Assembly (NCBI GenBank): GCA_016223165.1
Contig: JACRPO010000020.1
Span: forward strand, 62,001-126,000
Source of the DNA: Burkholderiales bacterium
GTDB taxonomy: Bacteria; Pseudomonadota; Gammaproteobacteria; Burkholderiales; Burkholderiaceae_C
Length of the DNA: 64,000 nucleotides
Reading direction: 5' to 3'
Shown: positions 16,017 through 24,290 of the stretch, piece after piece
Layout: the number at the start of each line of letters is the position of its first letter
How positions within the stretch are numbered: the first letter of the stretch is position 1
Made by a program: the position numbers and the translations under genes
Notes under the pieces: model-generated
Database searches by the model: none
The model's input: the letters and a program-made list of their open reading frames with translations, nothing else
Told to the model about the DNA's origin: nothing

Positions 16017-17305
16017 CTTCGGTGCATCGCGGCCGCGTCATCGTCTGGGGCCTCTTCGCGCTCGCGCTCGTCGTGGCGCCGATGGTGTTCAGGAGCGGCC
16101 TGGCGCTGTCGATGCTCACGCAGATGGGCTACATGATCGTCATCTGCCTCAGCTACAACCTGCTGCTCGGGCAGGGCGGCATGCTGAGCTTCGGCCATGC
16201 GGTGTACGTGGGCCTCGGTGCCTACGGCACCATCCATGCGCTCAATGCGGCCAGCGGCGGCGCCTTGCCGCTGCCGGTGAGCCTGCTGCCGCTGGTGGGC
16301 GGGCTGTCGGGCCTGTTCTTCGCCGCGCTGCTCGGCTTCGTGACGACGAAGAAGGCGGCCACACCCTTCGCGATGATCACGCTCGGCGTCGGCGAGCTCG
16401 TGTTCGCGATGTCGCTCATGTTCCCGGGCTTCTTCGGCGGCGAGGCCGGCATCAGCGGCAACCGCGTCGTCGGCAAGCCGGTGTGGGGCATCAGCTTCGG
16501 GCCGCAGGTGCAGGTCTACTACCTCGTCGCGGTGTACTGCTTCCTCAGCACGGCGGCGCTCTTCGCGCTCACGCGCACGCCGCTCGGGCGCATGCTCAAC
16601 GCCGTGCGCGACAACCCCGAGCGGGTCGAGTTCGTCGGCTACAACACGCAGATCGTGCGCTACCTGGCCTTCATGATCGCCGGCTTCTTCGCCGGCATCG
16701 GCGGCGGGCTGGCGGCGCTCAACTTCGAGACGGTGACGGCCGAGACGCTCTCGGGCCTGCGCAGCGGCGGCTACCTGCTCTTCACCTTCCTCGGCGGCGC
16801 CATGTTCTTCTTCGGCCCCATCATCGGCGCCGTGCTGCTGGTGCTGGCGCTGGTGCTCTTCTCCGAGGTCACGAAGGCCTGGCAGATCTACCTCGGCCTC
16901 GTCTTCATGGTCATGGTGATGTATGCGCCGGGCGGCATCGCGAGCCTGTTGATGATGAACCTGCGCGTCGCCTCGTTCAAACGCTTCGCGCGCATCGGCG
17001 CGTCGTACCTGGCGCTCGGCGGCACGCTGGCGGTGGCGCTGCTGGGCAGCGCCGCGATGGTCGAGATGGTCTATCACATCCAGCTCGACGCGGCGCTCGG
17101 CTCGACGATCAAGTTCCTCGGCGCCACGCTCGACACCCGCTCGGCCAACGCCTGGGTCGGCGCGGTCTTCGTCACGCTCACCGGCGCCGGCTTGTTCGAG
17201 GTGGCGCGGCGCGCCTACCGCGCCGACTGGCACGAGGTGCAGGTGCACATCGAGGCCGAGGTCAAGCGGCGCGAGGCGCGCGCGCCGGAGGTGGCCGCGT
17301 CATGA
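16013..17305 (+). CDS. livM: Branched-chain amino acid-type ABC permease LivM with C-terminal extension
   Basis: 430-aa permease. The first 320 or so residues carry the LivM core: YMIVICLSYNLLLGQGGMLS, GRMLNAVRDNPERVEFVGYN (EAA-like coupling loop) and SGLRSGGYLLFTFLGG. After MYAPGGIASLL there are about 110 additional residues with two further hydrophobic segments (SYLALGGTLAVALLGSAA; AWVGAVFVTLTGAGLF) and a charged tail. That is longer than a minimal LivM. Start and stop are both in ATGA overlaps with its neighbours. The extension may be clade-specific; its role is unknown. Confidence 0.9.
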   Translation: MTSVHRGRVIVWGLFALALVVAPMVFRSGLALSMLTQMGYMIVICLSYNLLLGQGGMLSFGHAVYVGLGAYGTIHALNAASGGALPLPVSLLPLVGGLSGLFFAALLGFVTTKKAATPFAMITLGVGELVFAMSLMFPGFFGGEAGISGNRVVGKPVWGISFGPQVQVYYLVAVYCFLSTAALFALTRTPLGRMLNAVRDNPERVEFVGYNTQIVRYLAFMIAGFFAGIGGGLAALNFETVTAETLSGLRSGGYLLFTFLGGAMFFFGPIIGAVLLVLALVLFSEVTKAWQIYLGLVFMVMVMYAPGGIASLLMMNLRVASFKRFARIGASYLALGGTLAVALLGSAAMVEMVYHIQLDAALGSTIKFLGATLDTRSANAWVGAVFVTLTGAGLFEVARRAYRADWHEVQVHIEAEVKRREARAPEVAAS

Positions 17306-18132
17306 GCAGCGACGACGGCGCCACGGCCACCACAGGCGGTACGCCCGTCGCTGCCGCGGGCGGCACGCCTATCCTGGAATTGCGCGACCTGCGCAAGAGC
17401 TTCGGCCGCACCGAGATCATCCGCGGCGCGAGCCTCGCGGTGCAACCCGGCGAACGCGTGGCCATCATCGGCCCCAACGGTGCCGGCAAGAGCACGCTGT
17501 TCAACCTCATCAGCGGCCGCTTCGCGCCCACCAGCGGCGAGGTGCTGCTGCGCGGCCAGCGCGTCAGCGGCTTGAAGCCCTTCCAGATCAACCGCCTCGG
17601 CCTTTCGCGCAGCTTCCAGGTGAGCAACCTGTTCACGCGCCTGTCGGTGTTCGAGAACGTGCGCTGCGCCGTGCTGTGGAGCATGGGCCACCGCTACGCG
17701 TTCTGGCGCTTCCTCGCCGACCTGAAGGATGCGAACGAGCGCACCGAGGAGGTGTTGCACATGATCCGCCTCGAGCTGCGGCGCGACGTGCTGGCCATGA
17801 ACCTCACCTACGCCGAGCAGCGCGCGCTCGAGATCGGCATCACCATCGCCGGCGGCGCCGAAGTGGTGCTGCTCGACGAGCCCACGGCCGGCATGAGCCG
17901 CAGCGAGACGGCGCGCTTCGTCGACCTCATCCGCGAGATCACGGTGGGCAAGACGCTGCTCACGGTCGAGCACGACATGGGCGTCGTCTTCGGCCTCGCC
18001 GACAAGATCGCCGTGCTCGTCTACGGCGAGGTCATCGCCTTCGACACGCCCGACAAGGTGCGCGCCGATGCGCGCGTGCAGGAGGCCTACCTGGGCGCGA
18101 CGCCGGCCGAGAACGGCGCGCCGGCGCATTGA
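17302..18132 (+). CDS. livG: Branched-chain amino acid-type ABC transporter ATPase LivG
   Basis: 276-aa cytoplasmic ATPase with Walker A GPNGAGKS, Q-loop region SRSFQVSNLF, Walker B VVLLDEPTAGM and switch His in VEHDMGVVF. The signature motif is degenerate, LTYAEQRALEIG instead of LSYGxQR, as in many LivG proteins. The first 22 residues are Gly/Ala/Thr-rich and non-conserved. It starts within an ATGA overlap with livM and ends 25 bp before livF, with which it should form the ATPase heterodimer. Confidence 0.93.
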   Translation: MSSDDGATATTGGTPVAAAGGTPILELRDLRKSFGRTEIIRGASLAVQPGERVAIIGPNGAGKSTLFNLISGRFAPTSGEVLLRGQRVSGLKPFQINRLGLSRSFQVSNLFTRLSVFENVRCAVLWSMGHRYAFWRFLADLKDANERTEEVLHMIRLELRRDVLAMNLTYAEQRALEIGITIAGGAEVVLLDEPTAGMSRSETARFVDLIREITVGKTLLTVEHDMGVVFGLADKIAVLVYGEVIAFDTPDKVRADARVQEAYLGATPAENGAPAH

Positions 18133-18157
18133 AAGCCGCCGCCGCCACGAGACCGCG

Positions 18158-18886
18158 ATGCTCGAACTGACCGACCTGCACGCCTACTACGGCAAGAGCC
18201 ATGTGCTGCACGGCGTGCACTTCAGCGTGCAGGCCGGCGAGATCGTGGCGCTGCTCGGGCGCAACGGCTCGGGCCGCTCGACCACGGTGAAGGCGATCAT
18301 GGGCCTCGTGCACGGCACCGGCCAGGTGCGCTTCAAGGGCCAGCCGATCCTCGGCTTGAAGCCCTTCGAGATCGCGCACCGCGGCATCGGCTACGTGCCC
18401 GAGAACCGCGACATCTTCCCCGAGCTCACCGTGCACCAGAACCTGATGCTCGGCGAGAAGGCCGGCGCCAAGGCGGTGGCGGGCGGGCTTGCGGGCCCGC
18501 CGGGCCAGACTCGCTGGAGCTTCGAGGACATGTACAAGATGTTCCCGCGCCTGCGGGAGCGCCAGCATACCGAGGCCGGCGTGCTCTCCGGCGGCGAGCA
18601 GCAGATGCTGACGCTGTGCCGCACGCTGATGGGCGAGCCCGAGCTCATCATGATCGACGAGCCCACCGAGGGCCTGGCGCCGAAAATCGTCGAGCTCGTC
18701 GCCGAGTACCTGCGCGAGCTCAAGCGGCGCGGCATGGCCGTGCTGCTGGTGGAGCAGAAGCTCACCATCGCGCTCGAAGTGGCCGACCGCTGCCTCGTGA
18801 TGGGGCACGGGCAGATCGTCTTCGAAGGCACGCCGGCGCAGCTGCGTGCCGACGCGGCGGTGCGCAAGGAGTGGCTGGAGGTGTAG
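18158..18886 (+). CDS. livF: Branched-chain amino acid-type ABC transporter ATPase LivF, Walker A Lys to Arg
   Basis: 242-aa partner ATPase of LivG. The LivF hallmarks are AYYGKSHVLHGV, GYVPENRDIFPELTV, the signature LSGGEQQMLTLCRTLMG and Walker B ELIMIDEPTEGLAP. The P-loop reads GRNGSGRST: Arg40 stands where Walker A normally has the phosphate-binding Lys. I have seen Arg at this site recalled for some beta-proteobacterial LivF proteins, so it is probably inherited and not an error. It would make the two ATP sites unequal. It is the last gene of the liv operon, convergent with the histidine kinase gene (62-bp gap with nothing notable). Confidence 0.92.
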   Translation: MLELTDLHAYYGKSHVLHGVHFSVQAGEIVALLGRNGSGRSTTVKAIMGLVHGTGQVRFKGQPILGLKPFEIAHRGIGYVPENRDIFPELTVHQNLMLGEKAGAKAVAGGLAGPPGQTRWSFEDMYKMFPRLRERQHTEAGVLSGGEQQMLTLCRTLMGEPELIMIDEPTEGLAPKIVELVAEYLRELKRRGMAVLLVEQKLTIALEVADRCLVMGHGQIVFEGTPAQLRADAAVRKEWLEV

Positions 18887-18948
18887 TTCCAGCTCTGGTG
18901 CGGGTCCGGTGAAGCAGGGACTGCAGGCCGGTTGGCCCACGTGGTTCG

Positions 18949-20790
18949 TCACTTCGCGCGCAGGAGCCACTCGCCGATCTCGCGTGCCCGCAGCGGCTTT
19001 TGCAGGATGTCGAGCGTCACGTGCGGCGGCACCTCGAGGCCGGACGGATCGATCTCCCCGGTGACGATCGCCGCCGGCCGCGCGCCGTAGCGCGCCTCCA
19101 GGCGCTCGATGGCCTGCAGCCCGTTCTCCGCGCCCGCGAGCCGCCAGTCGGCCAGGACCGCGTCGGGGGTGAGCCCGGCTGCGTCGAGCTGGGCGATGGC
19201 CGCGGCGGCGTCTTCGGCGACGATCGGGCGGCACGCCCAGTCCCGCAGCAGCGTGCGCATGGCCTCGCCCACTTCGGCATCGTCGTCGATGACGACGACG
19301 ACGGTGCCACGCAGGCCCGCCAGCGGCGCGGCGGAAGGCAATGCGTCTTCGCCGGCGGGCGCGCCCGGCGGCTCGCAGCGCGCGAGGCCGACCGCGAACG
19401 TGCTGCCCTGGCCGGGGGTCGAAGTCACCTCGATCGTGTGGCCGAGCAGGTCGCACATGCGCTTGACGATGGCCAGCCCGAGCCCGATCCCCTGCCGGCG
19501 GTTGCGCGCCGGGTTGCGCACCTGGTAGTACTCCTCGAAGATGCGGCCGCGGTCCGCGGCGTCGATGCCGATGCCGGTGTCGCGCACGGTGATCAGCGCC
19601 TCGTGCCCGGCGGCCGCCGCCTGCACCTCGATGCTTCCCGCTTCGGTGTACTTGACCGCGTTGTCGAGCAGGTTGCGCAGCACGCGCTCGAGCATCGCCG
19701 GGTCGGATCGCACCCAGACGTCGGAGGTCGTGCAGTGAAATGCGAGCCCCTTGTCCTGCGCGAGGGGGCGGAATTCGTCTTCGAGGCGGCGCATCAGGGC
19801 GCGCAGCGAGACGGGCCTGGGTTCGGGCGTGAGGCTGCCGGCGTCCAGGCGCGACAGGTCGAGCAGCCCGGTGAAGAGGCGGCCCAGCGAATCCGCCGAG
19901 CGTGCGGCCTGCCGCAACGTGCCGCCGATCTTTGCATCGTCGGTCGAGTGCACGGCATGGTCGAGCAGCAGCGAGAGCGAGTGCAGCGGCTGGCGCAGGT
20001 CGTGGCTGGCGGCGGCGAGGAAGCGCGACTTGGCCAGGTTGGCCTCCTCGGCGCGCGCGCGGGCGGCCTGCGCTTCGGTCTCGCGTTGCTGCAGCCGCTG
20101 CGCCAGCTCTTCGTTCTCGAAGCCGGCGCGCAAGGCGCGCTCGAGCAGTTGCGAGCCGTCGCGGGCGAAGACGATGAGGTAGTAGAGGAAGAAGACGATC
20201 AGCCCGGCCACCGGCAGGCGCAACGGCATCTCCGACAGCACCCATGCCAGCGCCAGCGGCGCCAGGAAGCAGGTCGCCATGCCGTAGAAGGCCCTCGGCA
20301 CGGTCACCGAGATCGCGATGCCGGCTGCGCACCACGCGCAGAGCACCATGGTCATCATCGCCCACTCGAGCGGCGGCACGCGGAAGAAGACGAGGGACGC
20401 CGAGCCGGCGACCGCGCCGCTCGCGATGGCCAGCAGGGTCAGCCAGCGCAGCGCGGCGCCGATGCGCGCGCCGCCCGGAGGCCGCGCCAGCAGCGCGGCG
20501 CTCAGCAGCGCGCGCACGATCCATACGGCCACTGCCGCGCCGGCCCAGCCCCAGGCCACAGAGGCACCGGCGTGTGGCGCCATCATGTAGGCGATGAAAC
20601 CGGACACGAACATCACGCCCAGCGGCACCCGCACGACCTGGCGGTTGAACAGCCGCAGGCGTTCGGTGTCGATCGCGAGACGCGCCGACTCGACGCGGGG
20701 GGTGGCGAGCCCGGCCGGCTCGGCCGCCACGACCGCTCCAGTCGACAAGGGCGACAAGGGCGACAAGGGCGACAAGGGTGCGGTCGTCAC
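18949..20790 (-). CDS. Membrane hybrid histidine kinase with receiver domain
   Basis: 613-aa sensor kinase. The N-terminus has a (Pro-Leu-Ser)n tract (residues 5-16), followed by about six transmembrane helices between residues 52 and 210 with little periplasmic domain, and a coiled-coil linker. Then come HisKA with phospho-His263 in AASHDLRQPLHSL, HATPase_c (N box NLLDNAVKYTEAGS, G boxes DTGIGI and GIGLGLAIVKR), and a C-terminal receiver with Asp548 in LADWRLAG. It starts with GTG overlapping the oxidoreductase stop (GTGA). It is the third gene of an operon with a LuxR-type regulator, the likely phosphorylation target. The signal is unknown. Confidence 0.9.
   Translation of the reverse strand: MTTAPLSPLSPLSPLSTGAVVAAEPAGLATPRVESARLAIDTERLRLFNRQVVRVPLGVMFVSGFIAYMMAPHAGASVAWGWAGAAVAVWIVRALLSAALLARPPGGARIGAALRWLTLLAIASGAVAGSASLVFFRVPPLEWAMMTMVLCAWCAAGIAISVTVPRAFYGMATCFLAPLALAWVLSEMPLRLPVAGLIVFFLYYLIVFARDGSQLLERALRAGFENEELAQRLQQRETEAQAARARAEEANLAKSRFLAAASHDLRQPLHSLSLLLDHAVHSTDDAKIGGTLRQAARSADSLGRLFTGLLDLSRLDAGSLTPEPRPVSLRALMRRLEDEFRPLAQDKGLAFHCTTSDVWVRSDPAMLERVLRNLLDNAVKYTEAGSIEVQAAAAGHEALITVRDTGIGIDAADRGRIFEEYYQVRNPARNRRQGIGLGLAIVKRMCDLLGHTIEVTSTPGQGSTFAVGLARCEPPGAPAGEDALPSAAPLAGLRGTVVVVIDDDAEVGEAMRTLLRDWACRPIVAEDAAAAIAQLDAAGLTPDAVLADWRLAGAENGLQAIERLEARYGARPAAIVTGEIDPSGLEVPPHVTLDILQKPLRAREIGEWLLRAK
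20744..20779. repeat. Four 9-bp tandem units (GACAAGGGC)
   Basis: Four copies of a 9-bp unit, the last with one base change, lie inside the start of the histidine kinase gene and encode Leu-Ser-Pro repeats on the minus strand. The unit is a multiple of three, so copy changes would lengthen the N-terminus without a frameshift. Confidence 0.9.
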
Positions 20791-22136
20791 GTCGAGTCGG
20801 CCGAGAAGCGCATGATCTGATCTTCCATGTCGTCCTGCGTCGGGAAACGACTGCGGTCATAACAGCCGATCGGCAGCACGGCCGTGCGCGTGCAGCACAG
20901 GCTGCACCAGGTGCAGGGCTTGGCGGGCTTCTTGTACTCCTTGATGAGCGCCAGCAGGTTCGGGTTGGCCAGCAGCGGGCGCCCGATGGCGATCAAGTCG
21001 CACTCGCCCCGCCCGAGCGCGCCCTCCATCACTTCGCGCTCCTGGAAGCCGCCGTTGGCGATCACGGGCAGCCCGACGTGCTCGCGAAAAGCCCGCGCGT
21101 AACCGGCGTTCGCGGCCGGCACGTACCGCCATCCCACGCCGAGCAGCACCTTCGCGATGGGCGCCGGAATCAGGTTGAGCAGCGTGGCGCGGATCTGCGC
21201 CTTGGCGCTCAGGTGGCGCACCGAGTTGGCAAAGAGCCGCAAGCCCTCGGCCGGATAGTCGCCCGGGCTGCCCTTCGGGTTGACGAAGCCGAAGCCGCTG
21301 TCGATGTGCAGGTAGTCGACCGCGAGCTCCTTCAACCATCGGCCGTATTGCAGCGTGGTGGAAAGCGTGTTGCCGACGAAGTAGTCGCGCGGCGGCCACA
21401 CCGGCGGCCAGCGCAGGTTGGGAAACGGCAGCCAGTTGTGGTCGACCGCCGACAGGCGCACGCCGAAGAGGAAGTCGCGGCCGACGGCCTGGCGCACGGC
21501 AATCGCCACCTCACGCAGCAGCCGGAAGCGGTTCTCGACCGAGCCGCCGTAGGCGTCGGCCCTGCGGTTGGTGGCGGGGTTCAGGAACTGGTGGATGAGG
21601 TAGCCCTTGGACGCCGTGACCTCGAGCCCGTCGGCGCCGGCCGCGCGCACCCGGCGCGCTGCGGCGGCGAAGTTGCCGACCTCGGCGGCGATCTCGTCGA
21701 GCGACATCGGCGAGGTGCGGTTGCGATAGCCGTAGTAGCCGTCGATCACGGCCGAAGCGGATTTGCCGTCTTCCTCCTGCGACAGCAGGCTCGCCTGCGT
21801 GTGCCCGCCGGGGTCGCCGAGCTGGACGATGTAGCGGCAGCCCTGGGCCTGCACCGCGCGCACCCCTTCGGCGAGCGGCGCGATGAAGCGGTCGTCGCTC
21901 AGCTTCGGGTACTCGAGCGGCGAGACGCGCTTGGCGTCGACATCGATGGTGGCGGAGATGATGCCGCCGACGTGGAACTCGGGCCTGGCGAAGCGGCGCT
22001 CGAAGTTCTTCCACACCGGCGCCACCGTGCCGTCGTAGTAGGCCATGCGCCCGCCGAGCGACGAGCGCAGCACGCGGCTGCGGAAGGTGACGCCGTTGAT
22101 CGCGAACTCGTCGAAGAGGTCCGGCGTGTAAGTCAT
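20787..22136 (-). CDS. Old-yellow-enzyme family NADH:flavin oxidoreductase with Cys motif
   Basis: 449-aa FMN-dependent TIM-barrel oxidoreductase. Family motifs include VQLGDPGGHTQ, NPATNRRADAYGGSVENRFR, HIDSGFGFVNP and DLIAIGRPLLANPNL. The C-terminus carries Cys408, 411, 414, 415 and 425, close to the C-x2-C-x3-C...C motif that binds 4Fe-4S in 2,4-dienoyl-CoA reductase. The protein ends there and lacks the FAD/NAD(P)H module of those larger enzymes. Usual barrel His residues near HTQ are present. It starts as ATGA with the response regulator stop and overlaps the kinase start. Substrate unknown; signalling neighbours suggest a redox-sensing or regulated enone reductase. Confidence 0.85.
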   Translation of the reverse strand: MTYTPDLFDEFAINGVTFRSRVLRSSLGGRMAYYDGTVAPVWKNFERRFARPEFHVGGIISATIDVDAKRVSPLEYPKLSDDRFIAPLAEGVRAVQAQGCRYIVQLGDPGGHTQASLLSQEEDGKSASAVIDGYYGYRNRTSPMSLDEIAAEVGNFAAAARRVRAAGADGLEVTASKGYLIHQFLNPATNRRADAYGGSVENRFRLLREVAIAVRQAVGRDFLFGVRLSAVDHNWLPFPNLRWPPVWPPRDYFVGNTLSTTLQYGRWLKELAVDYLHIDSGFGFVNPKGSPGDYPAEGLRLFANSVRHLSAKAQIRATLLNLIPAPIAKVLLGVGWRYVPAANAGYARAFREHVGLPVIANGGFQEREVMEGALGRGECDLIAIGRPLLANPNLLALIKEYKKPAKPCTWCSLCCTRTAVLPIGCYDRSRFPTQDDMEDQIMRFSADST

Positions 22137-22825
22137 GGTGCCTCCAGCGCCGCCGCGGCCTGGGCCTCGAAGACGCGGCACAGCGCATCGGTGCGGTTGC
22201 GTGCGCCCATGGCGCGGTAGACCATCGAGAGGTGCACCTTCACCGTGCCCTCGGCGATGCCGAGCTGGCGCGAGATGAGCTTGACCGGCACGCCGCGCAC
22301 GGCCAGCGCCAGCACCTGGCGCTGGCGCGGCGAGAGCTCGCTGCGCAGGAACTGCGGCAGTTCGTCGCGCGCCAGCGCCGAGTCGCCTTCGGCATCGGCG
22401 CCGCGTGTCACCTCGTGGCTGAGCAGGAACTCGGCCGGCAGATAGATCCGGTGGCGCAGCACGACGCGCAGCGCGGCTTCGATCTCCTCGAGCCGGTACG
22501 ACTTGGGCACGAACCCCGCTGCGCCGGCCTCGATGACCTCGCGCACGCGCTGCGAAGAGGTCTCGGCGGACTGCATGCACACCGGCGTGGCTTCGAAGTG
22601 CGCCTTCACCGCGCGCAGCGCCGCCAGGCCCGACAGGTCGGGCAGGTGATAGTCGAGCAGGACGAGGTCGACGCCCTGGGCCGGCAGCGCGCAGGCCGAG
22701 GCCACGTCGCGCACGGCGTGAAAGCTGAACGGTGCGTCCGGCTCGATCTCGCGCGCCAGGCGTTCGAGCAGGCGGTGGGTGCCGTTCCAGACGATCTCGT
22801 GGTCGTCGATCAGCAAGACGTTCAC
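22133..22825 (-). CDS. LuxR/NarL-family response regulator
   Basis: 230-aa two-component regulator. The receiver domain spans residues 1-125 with acidic pocket Asp7/Asp8, phospho-acceptor Asp58 in LLDYHLPD and the conserved Lys in FVPKSYR. The C-terminal LuxR helix-turn-helix (about 165-225) reads LSPRQRQVLALAVRG...LGIAEGTVKVHL. The GTG at 22825 is chosen because GGAGG lies just upstream and the receiver starts there (VNVLLIDDHE). It is the first gene of an operon with the OYE-family enzyme and hybrid kinase. The 300-bp region to the divergent gene at 23126 has a CCTGCCGGCAGG palindrome (22994-23005) and no obvious promoter. Confidence 0.9.
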   Translation of the reverse strand: MNVLLIDDHEIVWNGTHRLLERLAREIEPDAPFSFHAVRDVASACALPAQGVDLVLLDYHLPDLSGLAALRAVKAHFEATPVCMQSAETSSQRVREVIEAGAAGFVPKSYRLEEIEAALRVVLRHRIYLPAEFLLSHEVTRGADAEGDSALARDELPQFLRSELSPRQRQVLALAVRGVPVKLISRQLGIAEGTVKVHLSMVYRAMGARNRTDALCRVFEAQAAAALEAP

Positions 22826-23125
22826 AAGCACCTCCAACGCGCCAGGGCTCGCGCACCGGTGCTGCGAGGCTAACGCAACGCGTGCGCGCAAGCGAGGCGC
22901 GGGCGCCTAAGCCGTCGGCCTATGCGCACCGCAGACCCGCTCATCCATCGCGACTACGACCTCGAACAGGCCGTGCGTGCAATGGCGCCCGGGCCTGCCG
23001 GCAGGAAGACTGCGCCCCATGCGATCGAGACCGGTTGCATCGGGCAGGCAGCGACCCTCGGGTGCCCCGCCAGCCGCCCGCCATCACGCCAGGGCACCTG
23101 TTCCAGGATCCCAGCGGAGGACGAA

Positions 23126-23626
23126 ATGAAGGCGAATCAGTTCACGATGACGATGGCGGCGGTGCTGGCGATGTTCGGCACGGCCCAGGCCAACCCCGGC
23201 TGCGAAACGCCGCTGACGCGCGCCCAGGTGGCGGCCGAGACCGTGGCCGCCCGCGACGACGGCCGCTTCCAGGCCATGACCGGCGAGGACAGCGGCTCGT
23301 TCTGGCTCTCGCGCCAGGCGACGGCGACGTCGCTGACGCGCGCCGAGGTCGTAGCGCAGATGCGCGAGGGCGGCGGGCAGGCCCGGGCGATGACCGGCGA
23401 GGACAGCGGCTCGTTCCAGCTCGCGCGCCAGACGACGCCGAGTGCACGCACGCGCGCCGTGGTGCTGGCCGAGGTGACGGAGGCGCGCCGCGCCGGTGAC
23501 CTCGCCGCGCTGACCGGCGAGGACAGCGGTTCGGTGCACCTGGCGCGCCAGGACGCCGGACGCGGCGACAGCGTGCTGTTCGCGTGCCGCGTGCCCGACG
23601 AGCGCATCGCCGCGCGCGTGCGCTAA
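23126..23626 (+). CDS. Exported protein with three TGEDSGS repeats (DUF4148-like)
   Basis: 166-aa secreted or periplasmic protein with a signal peptide ending near AQANPGC. The body is three repeats, residues 30-64, 70-102 and 108-142, each following the plan TRAxVxAxxxxARxxGxxxAMTGEDSGSxxLARQ. The repeat resembles the DUF4148 theme of Burkholderiales (Lys/Thr-Arg-Ala-x-Val ... Glu-Asp), but three copies in one protein and the nearly invariant TGEDSGS are distinctive. A GGAGG ribosome site at 23116-23120 fixes the start. Function unknown; such small proteins are often stress-induced. Confidence 0.75.
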   Translation: MKANQFTMTMAAVLAMFGTAQANPGCETPLTRAQVAAETVAARDDGRFQAMTGEDSGSFWLSRQATATSLTRAEVVAQMREGGGQARAMTGEDSGSFQLARQTTPSARTRAVVLAEVTEARRAGDLAALTGEDSGSVHLARQDAGRGDSVLFACRVPDERIAARVR

Positions 23627-23639
23627 CTGCCTCTGATGC

Positions 23640-23659
23640 TGCCGGCCGAGAGGCCGGCA
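23640..23659 (+). terminator. GAGA-tetraloop hairpin between two small exported-protein genes
   Basis: TGCCGGCC and GGCCGGCA form a perfect 8-bp stem closed by the stable GNRA loop GAGA. It lies 14 bp after the repeat-protein stop and 20 bp before the next start codon. There is no U-tract, so it may protect the upstream mRNA end or attenuate transcription into the next gene. Confidence 0.5.
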
Positions 23660-23678
23660 TCCATTCCAGGAGAACGAC

Positions 23679-24290
23679 ATGAACTTCCGCACCCCCATCC
23701 GTGCCGCCCTCGTGGCCTCTTGCGTGGTCCTGACGACGCTGCCCCCGGCGGCGTTCGCGCAACCCGACCCCTCGCTCGCCGAAGTGCCGCTGCCGCGGCT
23801 GCAGGCGATGGTCCTGCCGTGCGACATGAAGGCGCCCGCCGCGCCGGCGCACAGCGCCGCCGCAGCCTTCTGCGCCGCGGCTGCCGACGAGTTGCGCCGG
23901 CGCGCCTTCGACGGCAGCCAGGAGCGGCTGCTCGCCTGGTGGGGCCAGGCGCGCGCCGCCATGCGTGCCGCGCCGGCAGCGCCACAAGCCACCCGCCCTG
24001 CGGCGCCGCAGGCCACGCGCCCGGCGGCATCTGCCATCCAGCCCGTGAGCCTCGCCACGCCGGCGCAGTTGAAGGCCGCCTACCTGCACTGCAACCTCCT
24101 CGCCGAGACGACGCTGCTCGACTTCGGCACGGCCGCCCGTTGCTCCCTGATCTACGAGGACCTGAAGCGGCGCGTCTTCGACGGAGACTTCCAGCGGCTG
24201 CTCGCCTGGTCGCTCGAGCAGCGAGCCGCGGCGGCATCCGCATCCGCGGCGATGGCGCGATCGAGCGAGGGCGCGCAAGCCGCGCGCTGA
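23679..24290 (+). CDS. Exported protein with two Cys-pair/FDG...LLAW repeats
   Basis: 203-aa protein with a signal peptide ending near AAFAQP. It contains two copies of an approximately 45-residue motif in exactly the same register, 90 residues apart. The first has Cys48 and Cys65 followed by RRRAFDGSQERLLAW (73-87). The second has Cys138 and Cys155 followed by KRRVFDGDFQRLLAW (163-177). Equal Cys spacing suggests one disulfide per repeat in the periplasm. An Ala/Pro/Thr linker with a short repeat (PAAPQATR) joins them. An AGGAGAA ribosome site precedes the ATG. I do not recognise a named domain; function unknown. Confidence 0.75.
   Translation: MNFRTPIRAALVASCVVLTTLPPAAFAQPDPSLAEVPLPRLQAMVLPCDMKAPAAPAHSAAAAFCAAAADELRRRAFDGSQERLLAWWGQARAAMRAAPAAPQATRPAAPQATRPAASAIQPVSLATPAQLKAAYLHCNLLAETTLLDFGTAARCSLIYEDLKRRVFDGDFQRLLAWSLEQRAAAASASAAMARSSEGAQAAR

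Noticed and set aside
20744-20779. Phase-variable switch in the histidine kinase gene
   Set aside because: The 9-bp unit cannot shift the frame, so copy changes would only alter N-terminal length.
22994-23005. CCTGCCGGCAGG palindrome as operator of the two-component operon
   Set aside because: Short GC-only palindromes are expected by chance at this base composition; nothing else supports regulation here.
22922-23125. A longer start for the TGEDSGS repeat protein at 22922
   Set aside because: The extension has no signal peptide-like feature, while the ATG at 23126 has a GGAGG site and directly opens a good signal peptide.
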